A stretch of 9,403 nt of DNA from Acetobacteraceae bacterium (GTDB lineage: Bacteria > Pseudomonadota > Alphaproteobacteria > Acetobacterales > Acetobacteraceae). Below, piece after piece: positions 7,208 to 9,403 of the stretch. The DNA is taken from NCBI GenBank assembly GCA_030039695.1, contig JASHVB010000632.1, forward strand, positions 1 to 9,403. The letters run 5' to 3'. The notes under the pieces were generated by a model that ran no database searches, had not been told where the DNA came from, and worked only from the letters and a program-made list of their open reading frames with translations. Made by a program: the position numbers and the translations under genes. Position 1 is the first letter of the stretch; each line of letters begins with the position of its first letter.

Positions 7208-7442
7208 TCAGCGGACGTTGCTCCGCACGAAACGTCTACGCAGGGTGCCAATGCCGCTGATCTCAATCTCCACGGCATCGCCATCCGCCAGATCGGGTGA
7301 GGGGCCGTCGGTGGCCATCCAGATCACGTAGCCCGGATGGCTCCGGCGCGTTGGACCGACCGCCGCGCATCTCGGTGGTGCGCTCACCATCAAACATGCC
7401 GTGCGCCACGCGGCCTTCGGTGGAATAACGGCGCCAAGGCAT
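7208..7442 (-). pseudogene. Fumarylacetoacetate hydrolase (FAH) family gene, internally deleted and frameshifted
   Basis: The two ends of an FAH-family gene without its middle. From the ATG at 7442 the frame gives MPWRRYSTEGRVAHGMFDGE, the family N-terminus (a short beta-rich start that precedes the catalytic domain). About 25-30 codons in, the match passes to another frame that gives HPGYVIWMATDGPSPDLADG and then GDAVEIEISGIGTLRRRFV, the usual C-terminal end of FAH proteins (a xGDVIxxGT-like turn and a GDxVEVEIxGIGxLRN end), to the TGA at 7208-7210. The 235-base length is not a multiple of three. Intact relatives are about 280 residues, so some 200 codons with the metal-binding Glu/Asp residues are gone. 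A good ribosome site GGGGAG (7450-7455) remains, 12 bases after the dioxygenase stop. Family members hydrolyse or decarboxylate diketo-acid type compounds; this one cannot be active. Confidence 0.85.
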
Positions 7443-7449
7443 CAGATGT

Positions 7450-7455
7450 CTCCCC
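7450..7455 (-). promoter_or_regulatory. Ribosome binding site retained before the FAH remnant
   Basis: GGGGAG on the minus strand, 7 bases before the ATG at 7442 and touching the stop codon of the dioxygenase gene. It shows where the FAH gene originally began and that its translation start is still in place. Confidence 0.65.
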
Positions 7456-8363
7456 TACTCGGCGGCCTGGAGCCGGTGCGGAACGAAGCCGGGCCTGAAC
7501 ACGTCTGTCGCCATCACCTGACAGCGTTTCATTAGCCGGGGCTCGTCGGGGCGATAATCAGCGATGGCGCGGTGGATCGTGCCGAGATGGTCCCAGACCA
7601 GCACGTCCTTTTCGGTCCAGTGATGAGTATAGCGAAACTCATCCTTCAACTGATGCTCGAACAAGAACGCGAGCATCGCCTCGCTCTCACGCTCGTCGAG
7701 TTCGTTGATGCGTTCGGCATAGCCGGGATTGCAGTACAGAACTTTCCGCCCAGTGAGCGGATGGGTCATGAAGACCGGATGCATCACCGGCGGACGCCGG
7801 CGCCGCTGCTCTTCGGTCAGCGGGGGACGCGTGCTGCCCTTGTCACGGCGCATGTGTTCCCAGAACTTGTTGAAGTCGTGTGTGGCGGTCGCGTCCTTGA
7901 GCCGTTCCTTGATCTCGTCCGGCAGCTTCTCATACGCGAGGTGCATGTTGCTGAATTCGGTACCGCCGAGTACGCGCCCGTCGCGCTTTGGCACGATGAT
8001 GCCATAGAGCACATTCACGAAGCCCATCACGCTGCGATAGGACATGTCGGTGTGCCAGTCCTGCCCGGCATCGGGACTGCCGATGAACTGCCCGTTCTTG
8101 CGCACATTAGAGAGAATACCAACCTCGGGCACTTCAATGCCGTCTCTGGGACGCTCGCTGATCGATCCCTGGATCTGCCCGAATCGTTCGGAGAAGTCCT
8201 TAAGGGCCCTCGAATCGAGTTCTTGGGCGGGAAACCGCAGCACGCCGTACTGGCCAAGGGCTGCGAGCACGTCGGCAAAAACGTCGTCGGGTATTCGGCG
8301 CGAGAGATCGAGCCCCTCGATCGTCGCCCCGAGGACATCCCTGTTCGGTGTGACGCTTAGCAC
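7455..8363 (-). CDS. TauD/TfdA-family Fe(II)/2-oxoglutarate-dependent dioxygenase
   Basis: A 302-residue non-heme iron oxygenase of the TauD/TfdA (clavaminate synthase-like) superfamily, which couples 2-oxoglutarate decarboxylation to hydroxylation of a small substrate. The iron facial triad is visible as H104-x-D106 in QDWHTDMSY and the distal His264 in WDHLGTIHRA. The 2-oxoglutarate carboxylate partner is Arg276 or Arg280 in EPRLMKR, 12-16 residues later. GGTEFSNM (133-140) corresponds to the conserved G-T-x-F segment, with Thr135. The start is GTG at 8363 with GGAAGG (8373-8378) 9 bases upstream; no in-frame ATG lies nearer the previous gene, whose stop is 23 bases away. Length is normal. 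It lies between the binding protein and the FAH remnant in an uptake operon, so it probably oxidises the imported compound. The substrate (sulfonate, aryloxy acid, amino acid or other) cannot be told from the sequence. Confidence 0.9.
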   Translation of the reverse strand: MLSVTPNRDVLGATIEGLDLSRRIPDDVFADVLAALGQYGVLRFPAQELDSRALKDFSERFGQIQGSISERPRDGIEVPEVGILSNVRKNGQFIGSPDAGQDWHTDMSYRSVMGFVNVLYGIIVPKRDGRVLGGTEFSNMHLAYEKLPDEIKERLKDATATHDFNKFWEHMRRDKGSTRPPLTEEQRRRRPPVMHPVFMTHPLTGRKVLYCNPGYAERINELDERESEAMLAFLFEHQLKDEFRYTHHWTEKDVLVWDHLGTIHRAIADYRPDEPRLMKRCQVMATDVFRPGFVPHRLQAAE

Positions 8364-8386
8364 GAGCGCAGTCCTTCCATTCGTTG

Positions 8387-9403
8387 TTACTTTGCAAGGG
8401 AGACAAAGCGCGTGGAGGTCGCCTCTCCGCGGTCGGGGTCAACAACATAATTGCCGCGCGAGGCCCAGAAGAGCTTCTGCCAGTAGAGCGGGAGAATTGC
8501 GTCGTCGTGAATCGCGATCCGCATGGCCTGGGCCAGCAGCTCGTTGCGCTTCTGTTCGTCAAACTCCGCAAGTGCCGTTGCCAGCGCGGCATCGTATTTC
8601 GGATTGGAGTAGCGCGCCCTGTTCAGCGAACCGGTTCCCGCCTGCTTGTTGTAGGTCGCGAGGACACCGAGCATTCCGTTAGCCTCACTGCTGGCAATGC
8701 TGCCAAAGCTGAACATGAACACGCTGTATTTCCGCGCCGTCGCCTGCGGTGCGAAGACAGCGTACGGAACCACGTCGACGCCGTTGATATGGATGCCGCC
8801 ACGAGAGAACATCTGCCCGAGTGCCTGCGTTACCAGCGAATCATTCGGGAAACGGTCGGCCGAGCCATCGATGGTCAGCCCGAATCCCTGCGGGTAACCG
8901 GCGTCAGCCAGCAACTGCTTTGCAGCTTTCGGATCATACGGCGTCGGCTGCAGATCGGGCGCATAACCGCCCATCCCCTCTGGCGCCATCTGGCCGGCGG
9001 GTGCGCCGGCGCCATTCAGCACACGATCGACGATTGCCTTGCGATTGATCATCATCGACATGGCATGGCGGACCCGCTGGTCCTTCAGCGGGTTAACGTC
9101 CATCGGCTTGCCGGATTTGTCGGTCACCAGCGGACTCTGATCCCGCGCGGAATCGATCCCCAGGTACACGATGCGGGTGGTAACGGTCGAGAAAGTCTTG
9201 ATGCCCGCATGTGCGCTCAGCATCGGCATGTCCGCGGGAGACACCTCTTCGATCACATCCACCTGCTTGGAGAGCAGCGCTGCCGTGCGTGATGCCGGAT
9301 TGGCGATGAATTTCAGTGTCACCTTGTCGAATTGCGGCTTGGTGCCCCAGTAGTACGGATTGGGTGTCATGACCACGTTGTCACCTGGCGCGGCGGACAC
9401 GAA
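8387..9403 (-). CDS. Family 5 extracellular solute-binding protein (peptide/opine/nickel type), C-terminal part, cut by window end
   Basis: The last 338 residues of an SBP_bac_5 (DppA/OppA-like) periplasmic binding protein that would deliver substrate to DppBC. The frame is open to base 9403 and the window cuts off the N-terminus with its signal peptide; family members are about 500-540 residues, so roughly the first third is missing. Visible family features are NPYYWG near the cut (fragment residues 15-20), a DQRVRHAMSMMINRKAIVD segment (the usual VRxAxxxAIDRxAI motif), YDPKAAKQLLADAGYPQGF (YDPxxAKxLLxxAGYPxGF), a YSNPKYDAAL segment, and the C-terminal DDAILPLYWQK (usually PxIPLY). It is the first gene of the cluster seen here, 23 bases before the dioxygenase; the operon promoter is probably outside the window. 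The ligand is not predictable from this part. A peptide is only one of several options. Confidence 0.93.
   Translation of the reverse strand, partial: FVSAAPGDNVVMTPNPYYWGTKPQFDKVTLKFIANPASRTAALLSKQVDVIEEVSPADMPMLSAHAGIKTFSTVTTRIVYLGIDSARDQSPLVTDKSGKPMDVNPLKDQRVRHAMSMMINRKAIVDRVLNGAGAPAGQMAPEGMGGYAPDLQPTPYDPKAAKQLLADAGYPQGFGLTIDGSADRFPNDSLVTQALGQMFSRGGIHINGVDVVPYAVFAPQATARKYSVFMFSFGSIASSEANGMLGVLATYNKQAGTGSLNRARYSNPKYDAALATALAEFDEQKRNELLAQAMRIAIHDDAILPLYWQKLFWASRGNYVVDPDRGEATSTRFVSLAK

Noticed and set aside
6331..7284. A longer serine hydrolase start at 7284
   Set aside because: It would add 37 residues unlike the family that overlap the FAH remnant, whereas the ATG at 7173 has a perfect AGGAGG.
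7572..8360. A 262-residue open frame antisense to the dioxygenase
   Set aside because: It mirrors the codon pattern of a clear TauD-family gene and resembles no protein family; it is a GC-rich antisense shadow.
8384..9292. A 302-residue open frame antisense to the solute-binding protein
   Set aside because: No recognisable domain is seen, and the opposite strand encodes a clear SBP_bac_5 protein over its whole length.

Overview
The window is high-GC bacterial DNA with tightly packed, overlapping genes. The gene families (LivMGF, a Dpp-type peptide transporter, TauD/TfdA, FAH) suggest a soil- or plant-associated proteobacterium. An alphaproteobacterium such as an Acetobacteraceae-like lineage, or a betaproteobacterium, would fit, but this is inference from gene style and not from a marker gene. 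No rRNA, tRNA, CRISPR array, insertion sequence or replication origin was seen.

Left part (1-1817, + strand): the 3' end of an operon for a branched-chain amino acid type (HAAT family) ABC importer. It holds the C-terminal end of the permease LivM, then the ATPases LivG and LivF, each overlapping its neighbour by a few bases. LivH and the binding protein are not in the window and presumably lie upstream.

Middle (1818-2460): a 643-base convergent intergenic region with no intact gene. Its right half (about 2121-2474, minus strand) reads like protein only if the frame is changed several times, so it may be a decayed gene. The left half holds nothing recognisable apart from one weak hairpin.

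Right part (2461-9403, all minus strand, read right to left): one long operon-like cluster. The order of transcription is a family 5 solute-binding protein (start beyond the window edge), a TauD/TfdA-type Fe(II)/2-oxoglutarate dioxygenase, a broken fumarylacetoacetate hydrolase (FAH) family gene, a beta-lactamase-fold serine hydrolase, then the Dpp/Opp-type permeases DppB and DppC and ATPases DppD and DppF. dppB, dppC, dppD and dppF are linked by exact 4-base stop/start overlaps, and the hydrolase stops 6 bases before dppB.

The cluster looks like an uptake-plus-catabolism unit. The binding protein and DppBCDF would import a peptide-like or small amide/opine-like compound. The dioxygenase and the serine hydrolase, which has no visible signal peptide, would work on it in the cytoplasm. 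The FAH enzyme that once followed the dioxygenase has lost nearly all its middle. The substrate cannot be read from the sequence. The most notable points are this gene combination, the internally deleted FAH remnant, and the serine hydrolase that has S-x-x-K, SDN and KSG motifs but lacks the class A omega-loop glutamate.
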